Assembly (NCBI RefSeq): GCF_014204755.1 | Contig: NZ_JACHLZ010000001.1 | Location: 2,976,001 to 3,040,000 of the forward strand | Length of the DNA stretch: 64,000 bases | Source of the DNA: Brachybacterium aquaticum | Lineage (GTDB): Bacteria > Actinomycetota > Actinomycetes > Actinomycetales > Dermabacteraceae | Direction: 5' to 3' | Shown here: in pieces, positions 33,136-41,553 of the stretch | Position numbering within the stretch: the stretch's first letter is position 1 | Layout: each line of letters begins with the position of its first letter | Notes under the pieces: generated by a model | The model's input: only the letters and a program-made list of their open reading frames with translations | Told to the model about the DNA's origin: nothing | The model's database searches: none | Made by a program: the position numbers and the translations under genes

Positions 33136-33858
33136 TCAGCGCGAGAGGTGCTCCGGCCTCCGCGCCCGGTCCACGCGGCGGTACTCGCGGATCCCGCCGA
33201 GGATCCCGCCGATCACGAGGGCGATGAGGATGGTGATGAGGATCGGCAGGTCCGGGATGTCGCCGACGGTGCGCGAGAGGGCCTGCTCGAGAAGTCCGAG
33301 GGAGACGTCGGCCGTGAGGAGGAGCGCGGCGACGGCGCCGGCGACGGCGAGCCCGGTCTGGAGGGCGCGGGCCTGACCGGTCGCGGCCATGAGGAAGCCG
33401 ACGAGCGCGGCGAGCGCCATGCCCTCGACGATGAGGGAGGCGAGCACCACGAGGATCGAGTCGGTGAGCACGAGCATGGGGGCGAGGATCCGGCCGGGCT
33501 CGCCGATGCCGATCAGCAGGCACGCGGCGGTGCCGAGGGCCGCGGTCCAGGTCCGTCCCTCGCCGAGCACGACCACGGCGATGGCCGCGGCGGCCGCGCA
33601 CAGCAACCCCAGCACCATTCCGGCGCCGGTGAGGGCGGTGACCAGGGGGAACGGTCCGGCGAAGGCGCGCACGACCGCCAGCAGCAGCCCGGCGATCAGC
33701 CCGATGCCGAGGGCGAGCCCGGAGCGGTTCCACAGCTCCCGGGGTCCGCTGGTCACGGCCGCCGCGACGACGAAGGCGACCGGGAGCGCGAACAGGACGG
33801 CCGTGAGCGCACCGTTCAGGAGTTCGGAGGGATCCAGATCGAAGGACATGGGGTCCAT
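33136..33858 (-). CDS. Multi-pass membrane protein of unknown function
   Basis: The 240-residue protein has about seven hydrophobic helices, starting LLNGALTAVLFALPVAFVVA and ending PDLPILITILIALVIGGILG with a basic tail EYRRVDRARRPEHLSR. No known motif was recognised. ATG 33858 lies two bases from the stop of the MFS gene; GTG 33864 would overlap that stop as GTGA and is an alternative. It is the second gene of an operon with the MFS transporter, so it may assist it. Confidence 0.75.
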   Translation of the reverse strand: MDPMSFDLDPSELLNGALTAVLFALPVAFVVAAAVTSGPRELWNRSGLALGIGLIAGLLLAVVRAFAGPFPLVTALTGAGMVLGLLCAAAAAIAVVVLGEGRTWTAALGTAACLLIGIGEPGRILAPMLVLTDSILVVLASLIVEGMALAALVGFLMAATGQARALQTGLAVAGAVAALLLTADVSLGLLEQALSRTVGDIPDLPILITILIALVIGGILGGIREYRRVDRARRPEHLSR

Positions 33859-33860
33859 GG

Positions 33861-35153
33861 TCACCCGGAGGCGGCGTCGGAGCCAACCCGTCGGCCGCGC
33901 AGATGCCAGGCCCACAGCAGCGCGCCGACGATGACGTAGCCGAGCGCGGCGAGCGCGACGACGGCGAGACTGCCCGTGATCAGGGGCGCGATCACCCCGG
34001 AGAGCAGGGCGTTCATCACGAGGGTGAAGAAGGTGCCGAGCGAGGCGGCGGCGCCGCGCTGGTGCGGGAAGAGGTCGAGGATCTCCAGCTGGATGGGGGC
34101 GAAGAAGAGGGACGCGGTGAAGGACATGAGCATCGGCCCGATCAGCACCGGCAGCAGGGTGACGTCGAGCCCGCCCGACGGCGCGGGGGCGATCAGGACG
34201 AGCACGAGGTTGATGACGCTGGCGGCGAGGGTGCCGAGGTAGCCGAGGGTGATCAGGCGCGTGCGCTCCATGACGTCGGCCGCGCGGCCCACCACGAAGG
34301 AGCCTGCCATCATCCCGAGGATGAGCGGGACGAACAGCACCCAGAAGTCCTGCTCGCCGAGGCCCAGCAGGCGCACCACGATGATCGGGGCGGCGGCGAC
34401 GAACACGAAGTGGGCGGCGAACCCGAACGCGGTCGCGAGCGCGATCCGCATCATCGTCAGCGACCGCCCCACCTCCCACAGCGCGCCGACGACGGCGCCG
34501 ATCCGCAGGGGGATCCGCTGTTCCTTCGGGAGGGATTCGGGCATGAGCGCGGTGAGCACGAGGACGACCACGCCGTACAGACCCACGCCCGCGAAGACCC
34601 AGCGCCAGTCGCCGAGCAGCAGCAGCCAGCCGCCGAGCACGGGCGCGATGACCGGCGCGAGCGCGAAGATCATCATGATGCGGGCCATGAGCTTCTGCGC
34701 CTCGGCCCCGGCGAACAGGTCGCGCACCACCACGCGGGAGACGATCGTGGCGGCGCCGGCGCTGACCCCCTGCAGGATCCGCAGCGCGATGAGCATGCCC
34801 ATGCCGGTGGCGAGGGTCGCGCCGAACATGGCGAGGATGTAGATCGCCAGGCCCGTGAGCATGACCTTCTTGCGGCCGAGCGCGTCGGACATCGGTCCGT
34901 GGAACACGCTCATCACGGCGAAGGAGGCGAGGTAGACGCTGATCAGCTGCTGCAGGACCACGTCGGACGCGCCGAACTCCTCACCGATCCGTGGGAACGC
35001 GGGGAAGACGGTGTTGATCGTGAAGGGGCCGAGCATGCCGAGCGCGGCGAGGGTGAGGGTGATGCGGGCACCGGCGGTGCGGCGGCGGGAGGGGCCGGTC
35101 GCTGGTACGGCCGCAGCGCTGCGGGGGTCGTCCGACGGGGCGGGGGTGGTCAC
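33861..35153 (-). CDS. MFS multidrug transporter, Bcr/CflA-like
   Basis: The 430-residue membrane protein has 12 predicted helices. Helix 1 reads ITLTLAALGMLGPFTINTVF; the Bcr/CflA loop 2-3 is MSVFHGPMSDALGRKKVMLT, then the RILQGVSAGAATIVSRVVVR segment in helix 4 and FALAPVIAPVLGGWLLLLGD in helix 5. It is a proton-driven exporter of chloramphenicol/bicyclomycin-type compounds or other small molecules. The start is the first methionine; the leader peptide is Ala/Ser-rich. It is followed by the unknown membrane protein with almost no gap. Confidence 0.9.
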   Translation of the reverse strand: MTTPAPSDDPRSAAAVPATGPSRRRTAGARITLTLAALGMLGPFTINTVFPAFPRIGEEFGASDVVLQQLISVYLASFAVMSVFHGPMSDALGRKKVMLTGLAIYILAMFGATLATGMGMLIALRILQGVSAGAATIVSRVVVRDLFAGAEAQKLMARIMMIFALAPVIAPVLGGWLLLLGDWRWVFAGVGLYGVVVLVLTALMPESLPKEQRIPLRIGAVVGALWEVGRSLTMMRIALATAFGFAAHFVFVAAAPIIVVRLLGLGEQDFWVLFVPLILGMMAGSFVVGRAADVMERTRLITLGYLGTLAASVINLVLVLIAPAPSGGLDVTLLPVLIGPMLMSFTASLFFAPIQLEILDLFPHQRGAAASLGTFFTLVMNALLSGVIAPLITGSLAVVALAALGYVIVGALLWAWHLRGRRVGSDAASG

Positions 35154-35224
35154 CCCGGCAGTCTAGGTGGGACCGCTTTCCGGGGGTGGGCAGGTGGGTC
35201 GGGCGCGGCCGACGGGGGCTGCGG

Positions 35225-36910
35225 TCACTGCGGTCCCTTGAGGCCCCGGCGCACCATCCGTCCGAGCCGTCGGGCGGGCCCGGCGCCGGCGGCGAGGTAG
35301 GTGCCCAGCAGCGCGGTCGCGCCGCCGGAGACGAGCATGAGCGGGTCTCGCAGGCTGATGCGGCCGGGCTGGGCGGCGACGACGGTGCCGATGCCGACCA
35401 GGAGCGCGCTCATGGTCATGCCGACGATGAGGCGGTCGGCGGTGTTCTCGAGCCGGTCCACGGCGCGGTCGAGGTCCTCGGGGTGCAGGCGCACGGGCAC
35501 TCCGCGGGCCTCGACCTCGTCCAGCAGCCGTCCGGCGCGCTCGGGCAGCTCCCCGCCCACGCGCAGGGCGTTCAGCGACGAGGTGCGCACGCGGCGGGCG
35601 AGCGCCTCGGGGCTGAGCAGCTCGGCGAGGGCGACGGGGATGACCTCGGTGAGGACGGTGGAGAGGTGGAAGCCCGGGTCCAGGACGGTGGCGGTGGACT
35701 CGGTGAGCACGAGCATGCGCAGCAGCGAGGACACGTCCGAGGGGAGCTGGAGGTGGTGGCGGCGCAGCATCGCGGTGAGCTCCTCGACGATGCGGGCGGT
35801 GGGCACCTCGGCGAGGGGCTGGGCGGAGAGGGCCTCGAGCATGTTCTCGAGGTCGCGGGTGAGGCGGCGGCGGTCCAGGGCGCCTCGCGGCGGGGCGAGG
35901 CGCACGAGCGCCGAGACGGCGCCGTCGTGGTCGCCGTGGGTGAGGGCGAACAGCAGCCGCAGGATCTCCTCGCGCACGGACTCGGAGAGCTGCCCGACCA
36001 TCCCGAAGTCGATCAGCGTGATCGTGCCGTCCTCGCCGACGAACAGGTTCCCGGGGTGGGGGTCGGCGTGGAAGTACCCGTCCACCAGCACCATCCGCAC
36101 CAGTGCCCGGGTGGCGCGGGTGGCGAGGGCGGTGCGGTCGATGCCGGCGGCGTCCAGGGCGGCGACGTCGTCGATCTGCAGGCCGGTGACGCGCTGCTCG
36201 GTGAGGACCTCGGCGGTGGTGAGCTCGTGATGGACGGTCGGGATGCGCACGGTGGGAGCGGCGGAGAGGTTGCGTCGCATGCGCTCGGCGTGGGCGGCCT
36301 CGGCGCGGTAGTCGAGCTCGCCGCGCATGGTGCGGTCGAAGCCGGCGACCAGGGCGACCACGTCGACGTTGCGGGCGGTCTCCCATTCGCGGGCGGCGAG
36401 GGAGGCGAGGGTGCGCATCAGCTCGAGGTCGGCGAGGACCACCTCGCTGACTCCGGGCTTGCGGACCTTGACCACCACCTCGGAGCCGTCGTGGAGGCGG
36501 CCGAGGTGGGCCTGGCCGATGGAGGCGGTGGCGAGCGGCTCCTCGTCGAGCGCGGCGAAGAGCTCGTGCGGGGGCGCGCCGAGCTCCCGCTCGATGACGT
36601 CGGCGACCTGCGCGTACGGGACGGGCGCGGTGTGGGCTCGGAGGCTGCGCAGCTCCTCGGTGTACTCGGCGGGCAGGAGGTCGTCGCGGGTGGAGAGCAT
36701 CTGGCCGAGCTTCACGAACGTGGGGCCGAGCTCCTCGAGGGCGCGGCGGAGGCGGCTGGGCCCGTCGGCCGCCGCGTCCTCGCGCGGGAGGCGGCGGCGC
36801 ACCATCTCGGGAAGGTGCTCGCGCAGCCCGATCTGGGCGGCGAGGGCCCCGAGCCCGTTGCGGGCCAGGATCTCGGCGATGCGGCGGTACCGGGGCGCGT
36901 CAGCTGCCAT
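35225..36910 (-). CDS. ABC1/UbiB-family atypical kinase
   Basis: The 561-residue protein has the UbiB/ADCK kinase-like domain: the KxGQ motif in LGPTFVKLGQMLSTRDDLLP, the Ala-rich nucleotide loop PLATASIGQAHLGRLHDGSE, the ATP lysine VVVKVRKPG, the catalytic loop VDGYFHADPHPGNLFVGEDG and metal Asp in ITLIDFGMVGQL. Two C-terminal membrane helices (IVGMTMSALLVGIGTVVAAQ and LMLVSGGATALLGTYLAAGA) anchor it. Family members support quinone biosynthesis or lipid homeostasis through ATPase activity. ATG 36910 precedes the conserved N-terminus. Single gene. Confidence 0.92.
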   Translation of the reverse strand: MAADAPRYRRIAEILARNGLGALAAQIGLREHLPEMVRRRLPREDAAADGPSRLRRALEELGPTFVKLGQMLSTRDDLLPAEYTEELRSLRAHTAPVPYAQVADVIERELGAPPHELFAALDEEPLATASIGQAHLGRLHDGSEVVVKVRKPGVSEVVLADLELMRTLASLAAREWETARNVDVVALVAGFDRTMRGELDYRAEAAHAERMRRNLSAAPTVRIPTVHHELTTAEVLTEQRVTGLQIDDVAALDAAGIDRTALATRATRALVRMVLVDGYFHADPHPGNLFVGEDGTITLIDFGMVGQLSESVREEILRLLFALTHGDHDGAVSALVRLAPPRGALDRRRLTRDLENMLEALSAQPLAEVPTARIVEELTAMLRRHHLQLPSDVSSLLRMLVLTESTATVLDPGFHLSTVLTEVIPVALAELLSPEALARRVRTSSLNALRVGGELPERAGRLLDEVEARGVPVRLHPEDLDRAVDRLENTADRLIVGMTMSALLVGIGTVVAAQPGRISLRDPLMLVSGGATALLGTYLAAGAGPARRLGRMVRRGLKGPQ

Positions 36911-36978
36911 GCGGGGATGGTATCGAGCGGGCCTGCCCGGGGGCTGGGCACGTGACGAGGGCCGGGCGGCCGACGGCG

Positions 36979-37605
36979 TCACCAGTTCGCCGGCGGCCAG
37001 GGCTCCCCGTCGGCGATGGCGTTCAGGGCGTAGGCGAACTGCCCGTCCACACTCTCGCGCAGGATGTCCGCGTGGCCGGCGTGCCTGGCGACCTCCTCGA
37101 TGCAGTGCAGCGCCACCCAGCGCACGGTCCAGCGCTCCTCGCCGCTGAACCAGGGCGCCTCCGGGGTGGGGACCGGGGCGTCGAGCTCGGCGCCGCGCAG
37201 GGCATCGGCGAGCGCGGTCGCGGCCGACTCGAGCTCGGCGATCAGGGAGTCAGCGGTGTCCCCCGGACGCAGCTCGCCGGAGTCGTCGCCGGAGAGGGCG
37301 TCGGTGGTGTTCGAGGCGGCGTCGCTGTCGGGCGCGCTCGGGTCGGCCTCGCCCACCGCTCCCCCGTCGGCCGACATCCCGCGCGCCGCGGCGGTCGCCG
37401 CGCGGGTCTCGTCGGTGAAGCCGGTGGTGACCGCGAGGACGTGGCGGGCGAGGGTGCCGAGCGTGAACCGGGAGACGGTGGGGCGCTGCTCCAGCTGCTC
37501 GCGGGAGAGGCCCTGGAGGGTGGTGGCGACCTGGTGGACCTGCTGGGCGGCGTAGACGGCGAGTCCGTCGTGCTCCGTGGTGACGTCGGCGGTGAGGAAC
37601 GGCAT
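36979..37605 (-). CDS. DinB-fold protein (DUF664-like)
   Basis: The 208-residue protein has a four-helix DinB bundle: LAVYAAQQVHQVATTLQGLS, FTLGTLARHVLAVTTGFTDE with the first metal His, and EVARHAGHADILRESVDGQF with two more His residues, a trinuclear His metal site as in mycothiol-dependent enzymes. A 45-residue acidic Ser/Asp insertion (about 75-120) separates the helices. AAGGAG lies eight bases before ATG 37605. It diverges from a WYL regulator across a gap with two dyads, and such pairs are usually functionally linked. Confidence 0.82.
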   Translation of the reverse strand: MPFLTADVTTEHDGLAVYAAQQVHQVATTLQGLSREQLEQRPTVSRFTLGTLARHVLAVTTGFTDETRAATAAARGMSADGGAVGEADPSAPDSDAASNTTDALSGDDSGELRPGDTADSLIAELESAATALADALRGAELDAPVPTPEAPWFSGEERWTVRWVALHCIEEVARHAGHADILRESVDGQFAYALNAIADGEPWPPANW

Positions 37606-37680
37606 CGGGGGCTCCTTGCTGAGGGCGTGTGGGCGTGGGCGTGCCGGAGTGGGCGTACCCCGCACTCTCCTCCCCCCGGG

Positions 37681-37716
37681 AGGACAGATCCTGTCCTCGA
37701 AGCGGGACAGACTGTC
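37681..37716. promoter_or_regulatory. Double dyad in the DinB / WYL-regulator divergent promoter
   Basis: AGGACAG-ATC-CTGTCCT (37681-37697) is a perfect dyad, followed at 37706-37716 by GACAG-A-CTGTC. Both share the half-site GACAG. They lie midway between the divergent starts at 37605 and 37761 and are good binding sites for the WYL protein. Confidence 0.65.
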
Positions 37717-37760
37717 GCCCATCACCCCGACCCCCGATCTCCGCCCCGCGAGGAGGCTCC

Positions 37761-38705
37761 ATGAGCGACGTGACCACGAGGGCCCTCCGCCTGCTCGCGC
37801 TGCTGCAGTCGCGCTCGTTGTGGACCGGGCCGGAGCTGGCCGCGGAGATGGAGGTGACCACGCGGACCGTCCGGCGCGACATCGACCGGCTGCGGCAGAT
37901 GGGCTATCCGGTGCTCACCTCGGCCGGGCACGGCGGCGGCTACCAGCTCGGCGCGGGCCGGGCGCTGCCGCCGCTGCTGCTGAGCTCGAGCGAGGCGGTC
38001 GCGGTCGCCGTCGGGCTGCGGCTCGCGGCGAGCTCCGGGGTGGAGGGGCTGGACGAGGAGGCGCTGCGGGCGCTGGCGGCGCTGGACCGGATCCTGCCCG
38101 CGCACGTGCGGGCCGAGGTCGGCGCGGTCTCGGACGCGATGGGCGTCATCTCCCGCAGCGCGCCCGGGGTGCGGGCCGAGGTGCTGACGGCGCTCGCCAC
38201 CGCCGTGCGGGACGTGGTGCGGGCGCGGGTGGACTACGAGCGGGCCGACGGGGAGCGGTTCGAGCGGCGCCTGGAGCCCTACCGGGTGCGGTCGATGGAG
38301 GGTCGCTGGTACCTGTTCGCCTGGGATCTGGACCGGGAGGACTGGCGCACCTTCCGACTGGACCGCATGCAGGCCGTGCACGTCTCGACCTTCACCTTCC
38401 CGCCGCGCCCCACCCCGGATGTCGAGGACCTGGTGCGCGAGTCGATCACGGTGCGCGCCTACGAGACGGCCTGCACGGTGCGGATCCTCGCCCCCTACGA
38501 ACGGGTCGCCCCCGAGATCGGGGCGCGGGCCGGCACGCTGACGCCCGACGGGGACCAGGCGTGCATCCTCCGCGCCGGCGCCGACACCATGCGCTGGGTG
38601 GTGCTCTTCCTGGCCCAGCTCGGCGAGGGGGTGGAGGTGATCGAGCCGCCGGAGCTGCTGGAGGAGATCCAGGCGCTCGGACGGTGGGCGGCCTCGGCGA
38701 GGTGA
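37761..38705 (+). CDS. WYL-domain transcriptional regulator (YafY-like)
   Basis: The 314-residue protein has an N-terminal HTH_11 (LRLLALLQSRSLWTGPELAA, then EMEVTTRTVRRDIDRLRQMG), the wing YPVLTSAGHGGGYQLG and a WYL domain (YRVRSMEGRWYLFAWDLDRE, then DWRTFRLDRM) followed by the C-terminal extension ending EEIQALGRWAA. WYL proteins sense nucleotides or small ligands. AGGAGG sits six bases before ATG 37761. It is divergent from the DinB gene and probably controls it through the GACAG dyads. Confidence 0.9.
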   Translation: MSDVTTRALRLLALLQSRSLWTGPELAAEMEVTTRTVRRDIDRLRQMGYPVLTSAGHGGGYQLGAGRALPPLLLSSSEAVAVAVGLRLAASSGVEGLDEEALRALAALDRILPAHVRAEVGAVSDAMGVISRSAPGVRAEVLTALATAVRDVVRARVDYERADGERFERRLEPYRVRSMEGRWYLFAWDLDREDWRTFRLDRMQAVHVSTFTFPPRPTPDVEDLVRESITVRAYETACTVRILAPYERVAPEIGARAGTLTPDGDQACILRAGADTMRWVVLFLAQLGEGVEVIEPPELLEEIQALGRWAASAR

Positions 38706-38913
38706 GCGGCGCGGTGAGCGGCACGCGGCTGGCGGCGACGACGCCCGCGTCGCCAGGCCGAGGCACTGACCTCCTGGTACCCCCTGACCTGCACACACGC
38801 TGAACGAATCGGACATATCCCCTACCATCGAGGGTGCGGCCGACGTACCCTGGGGACCTGTGCGGGGAGGCGGACAGGGCCGCCTTCCTCTCGGGAACGG
38901 ACGCCGCACCGCC

Positions 38914-39798
38914 ATGCCAGCACGCCGCCCTCAGCCAGTTCGAACGCAGCCCCGTCGACCGCAGCCGCGCGCCGCGGCGCTGCTCGCCGCCGCACTCCTG
39001 CTGGCCGGGATGCTCGCCGCCTGCGGCGGCAGCGTCGAGGAGCCCGCCCCCACCGCGCAGGACACGATCCCCGCGCGGGTGGGCGAGCCGCGGCAGGTGC
39101 CGGTGGCGAGCGCGCCGTCGGGGTCCGACGAGGGCACTGCGGGCAAGGGCTCGTCGGCCGGCGGTCCGACCGACGGGGCTGCGAGCGACGGGGAGGCGGC
39201 CGACGGTCGCGCCCCCGGCGCGGCCCCTCCGACACGCACCCGCATCTCCGGCGTCTGGCCCGACGAGAGCTGGCAGGTCGAGGAGCTTCCCGGGGACGCC
39301 TGCGAGGGCCGGGCCCCCCAGCGCACCCGCTGGGCGATCGGGGAGGCACGCTTCGCGTGCGGAGCCCCCGCGGATCTGCTGATCGCCTGCGCGCCGGTGG
39401 GCGGGGACGAGGCGCTGTGCCTGCAGGACGTGAGCGAGCGGCGCGCGGCGCGGATCCACTCCCCCGCGATCGCGGGGTACGCGGAGCCCGCGATGGAGCA
39501 GCCGCATCCGATGCTGGTGGTGCTGGCCGACGGGACCATCTGCGAGGCCGTGGGCCGGGACGACATGGACCACAACGCGGGTCGGCAGTCGTGGCTGCAC
39601 TGCGGAGAGGACTCGGCGCTGCTGCTGGACCAGCGCTCGGCCAGCGAGTACTTCGACCGCGAGGACGGGCTGTGGACGGCCGAGCTCGGCGTCGGCGCCA
39701 GGGCGCCTCGCACCGTCGCGGTGCGGGAGGCGGTGTTCGCCGCGACCGAGGAGGACCTCGACGAGCACGGCTGGGAGCTCGGGTGGCGACCGGAGTGA
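38914..39798 (+). CDS. Secreted lipoprotein of unknown function
   Basis: The 294-residue precursor has a basic n-region, hydrophobic AALLAAALLLAGMLAACGGS with lipobox LAAC, then a long Ser/Gly/Asp linker partly encoded by CGGCCGACGG-type DNA, and a 180-residue extracellular domain with six cysteines (for example PGDACEGRAP, RFACGAPADLLIACAPVGGD, CLQDV, TICEAVG, WLHCGED) that could form three disulfides. I do not recognise the domain. ATG 38914 is chosen; an in-frame GTG at 38860 would add a poorly conserved leader. A TACCAT box at 38823-38828 may be its -10. Confidence 0.75.
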   Translation: MPARRPQPVRTQPRRPQPRAAALLAAALLLAGMLAACGGSVEEPAPTAQDTIPARVGEPRQVPVASAPSGSDEGTAGKGSSAGGPTDGAASDGEAADGRAPGAAPPTRTRISGVWPDESWQVEELPGDACEGRAPQRTRWAIGEARFACGAPADLLIACAPVGGDEALCLQDVSERRAARIHSPAIAGYAEPAMEQPHPMLVVLADGTICEAVGRDDMDHNAGRQSWLHCGEDSALLLDQRSASEYFDREDGLWTAELGVGARAPRTVAVREAVFAATEEDLDEHGWELGWRPE

Positions 39799-39863
39799 AG
39801 CGGCGGGGTGATGCAGGCGGGGTGAAGCCGGCGGCGTGAGGCGGGGCCTGCACCCCAGGGGCG

Positions 39864-40709
39864 TCAGGGGATGAGCAGGCCGATCGCGGCGAGGACCGTG
39901 AGGCCGAGGACGAGCTTGTCGAAGACCTGCTGCGGGATGCGCCGGGCGACCTTCGCGCCGAAGTAGGCGGCGATCAGCACCACCGGGATCAGGACCAGGT
40001 CCATCATCAGCGTCTCGCGGGTGAAGAGGCCCAGCCCCGCCGAGAAGGGCAGCTTGAACAGGTTGATCACCGCGAAGAACCAGGCGCTCGTGCCGAGGAA
40101 CGTCATCACCGGCATCCGCATCATCAGCAGGTACAGCGACATCACGGGCCCGGCGGCGTTGGCGACCATGGTGGTGAACCCGCCGAGCAGGCCGTAGGCG
40201 ACGCCCTGCGCGGTCGCGGCGGCGCCCTTCTGCGAGCCGACCTCGGGGGTGGCGGCAGTGGTGCCGCTCGAGGCGGCGCCGGAGGGCGTGTCACTCGCCT
40301 TCTCCGCCTCGGCGCGGCGCTGGGCGCGCATCCGCCGTGCGACGGTGAGCGCGACGAGGGCGATGAGGATGATGCCGATGGTGACGCGCACGGTCGTGTC
40401 GTCCACCGCGGCGAAGAAGAACACCCCGATGATCACGCCCACCATGGCGCTCGGCAGCAGGCGGACGAGGGTGCGCCAGTCGGGCTCGCGCCGGTAGACC
40501 CACAGCGCCGTCATGTCTCCCACGATCAGCAGCAGCAGGAGCGCGGCGGTCGACTCCTTCGCGGGCATGGCCAGCGCGAACGCGCCCGCGGCGAGGGTTC
40601 CGGCACCGGGCAGGGCGGTCTTGGAGAAGCCGACGATCAGCGCGCCGAGCACCACCAGCGCCCAGGACGCGGCGGGGAGGGTCGGCAGCAGGGAAGCGAG
40701 ATCAGGCAC
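39864..40709 (-). CDS. TSUP-family (TauE/SafE) anion exporter
   Basis: The 281-residue protein has about eight membrane helices. The first half shows WALVVLGALIVGFSKTALPG and AFALAMPAKESTAALLLLLI, the second GLLGGFTTMVANAAGPVMSL, the duplicated TauE/SafE signature. A charged 45-residue loop (MRAQRRAEAEKASDTPSGAA and onward) joins the halves. It exports a sulfur oxyanion or organic acid of unknown identity. It is a single gene, unlike the smaller paralogue at 31530. Confidence 0.88.
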   Translation of the reverse strand: MPDLASLLPTLPAASWALVVLGALIVGFSKTALPGAGTLAAGAFALAMPAKESTAALLLLLIVGDMTALWVYRREPDWRTLVRLLPSAMVGVIIGVFFFAAVDDTTVRVTIGIILIALVALTVARRMRAQRRAEAEKASDTPSGAASSGTTAATPEVGSQKGAAATAQGVAYGLLGGFTTMVANAAGPVMSLYLLMMRMPVMTFLGTSAWFFAVINLFKLPFSAGLGLFTRETLMMDLVLIPVVLIAAYFGAKVARRIPQQVFDKLVLGLTVLAAIGLLIP

Positions 40710-40838
40710 GGATGGTCAACCTACCAGCGCCATGCGTGCGGAGCTTCTGGCGTCCGGGGAAGGGAGGCACCGGGCGGCCAGCGGCGCGCCCCTCACGACC
40801 GGCGGATTCGAGGGCGCGCTCGCGCTATCGGGCAGGAC

Positions 40839-41543
40839 CTACCGGATCCAGGCGGTGTCGACCTCTCCCCCGCCGCTCACCGCCGCGCGCAGCGCGCCGA
40901 TGACCAGCGCCATCGCAGCGGCGCCAGGGTCGATGACGCCCTTGGCGCTGTCGCCGACGTAGCTGGCGCGTCCGCGGCGGGCGGTGAGGTCCGCGGTCGC
41001 CGTCGCCGCGTCGACGGCGGCCTGCTCGGCGGCGGCGAGGGCGGCCGACGGGTCGGCGCCTCCCTCGCCCTCTCCCGCACCCTCGTCCGACTGCTGGCGC
41101 AGCGCGTCCACGGCAGGCGCCAGCGCGTCGACCATGGTCCGGTCCCCGACCTTCGCCTCGCCGTACTTCTGGATCACGGCCTGGCCAGCGGCGAGCGCCT
41201 CCGTGAGCTCGCCGAGGGTGGGGACCGCATCCCCATCGACCGCCCGGGCGAGATCGCGGAAGAACATCCCGAACAGGGGCCCGCTCGTCCGGCCCACGCC
41301 GAGCCAGGCACGCGACATGGCGGTGACCCAGTCGCGGTAGGAGCCCTCGCCCGCCGTGTCGAACTCCTTCTCGGCGTTCTTCATGGCGGTGCGGACGTTG
41401 GCGCCGAAGTCGCCGTCGCCCGCGCGGCGGTCGAGGTCGCCGAGCGCGTCGGCCGCGGAGAGCAGGACCTCGCGCAGGGTGGTGACGAAGGCGTGGCCGA
41501 GGTCGTCCGGCAGGGTGCGGGAAGTGCTGGTGGTGTCGTTCAT
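40839..41543 (-). CDS. dhaL: Dihydroxyacetone kinase subunit DhaL
   Basis: The 234-residue protein binds ADP/ATP and two Mg ions. The acidic metal motif is in ALGDLDRRAGDGDFGANVRT (three Asp), followed by SRAWLGVGRTSGPLFGMFFR and VGDRTMVDALAPAVDAL; the C-terminal RGRASYVGDSAKGVIDPGAA is the nucleotide lid. An extra Gly/Glu-rich loop (about 155-170) is unusual. It lies 10 bp downstream of dhaK. No dhaM (phosphotransferase) gene is near, so ATP rather than PEP may be the phosphate donor, or DhaM is elsewhere. Confidence 0.92.
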   Translation of the reverse strand: MNDTTSTSRTLPDDLGHAFVTTLREVLLSAADALGDLDRRAGDGDFGANVRTAMKNAEKEFDTAGEGSYRDWVTAMSRAWLGVGRTSGPLFGMFFRDLARAVDGDAVPTLGELTEALAAGQAVIQKYGEAKVGDRTMVDALAPAVDALRQQSDEGAGEGEGGADPSAALAAAEQAAVDAATATADLTARRGRASYVGDSAKGVIDPGAAAMALVIGALRAAVSGGGEVDTAWIR

Positions 41544-41553
41544 CGTGGTCTCC

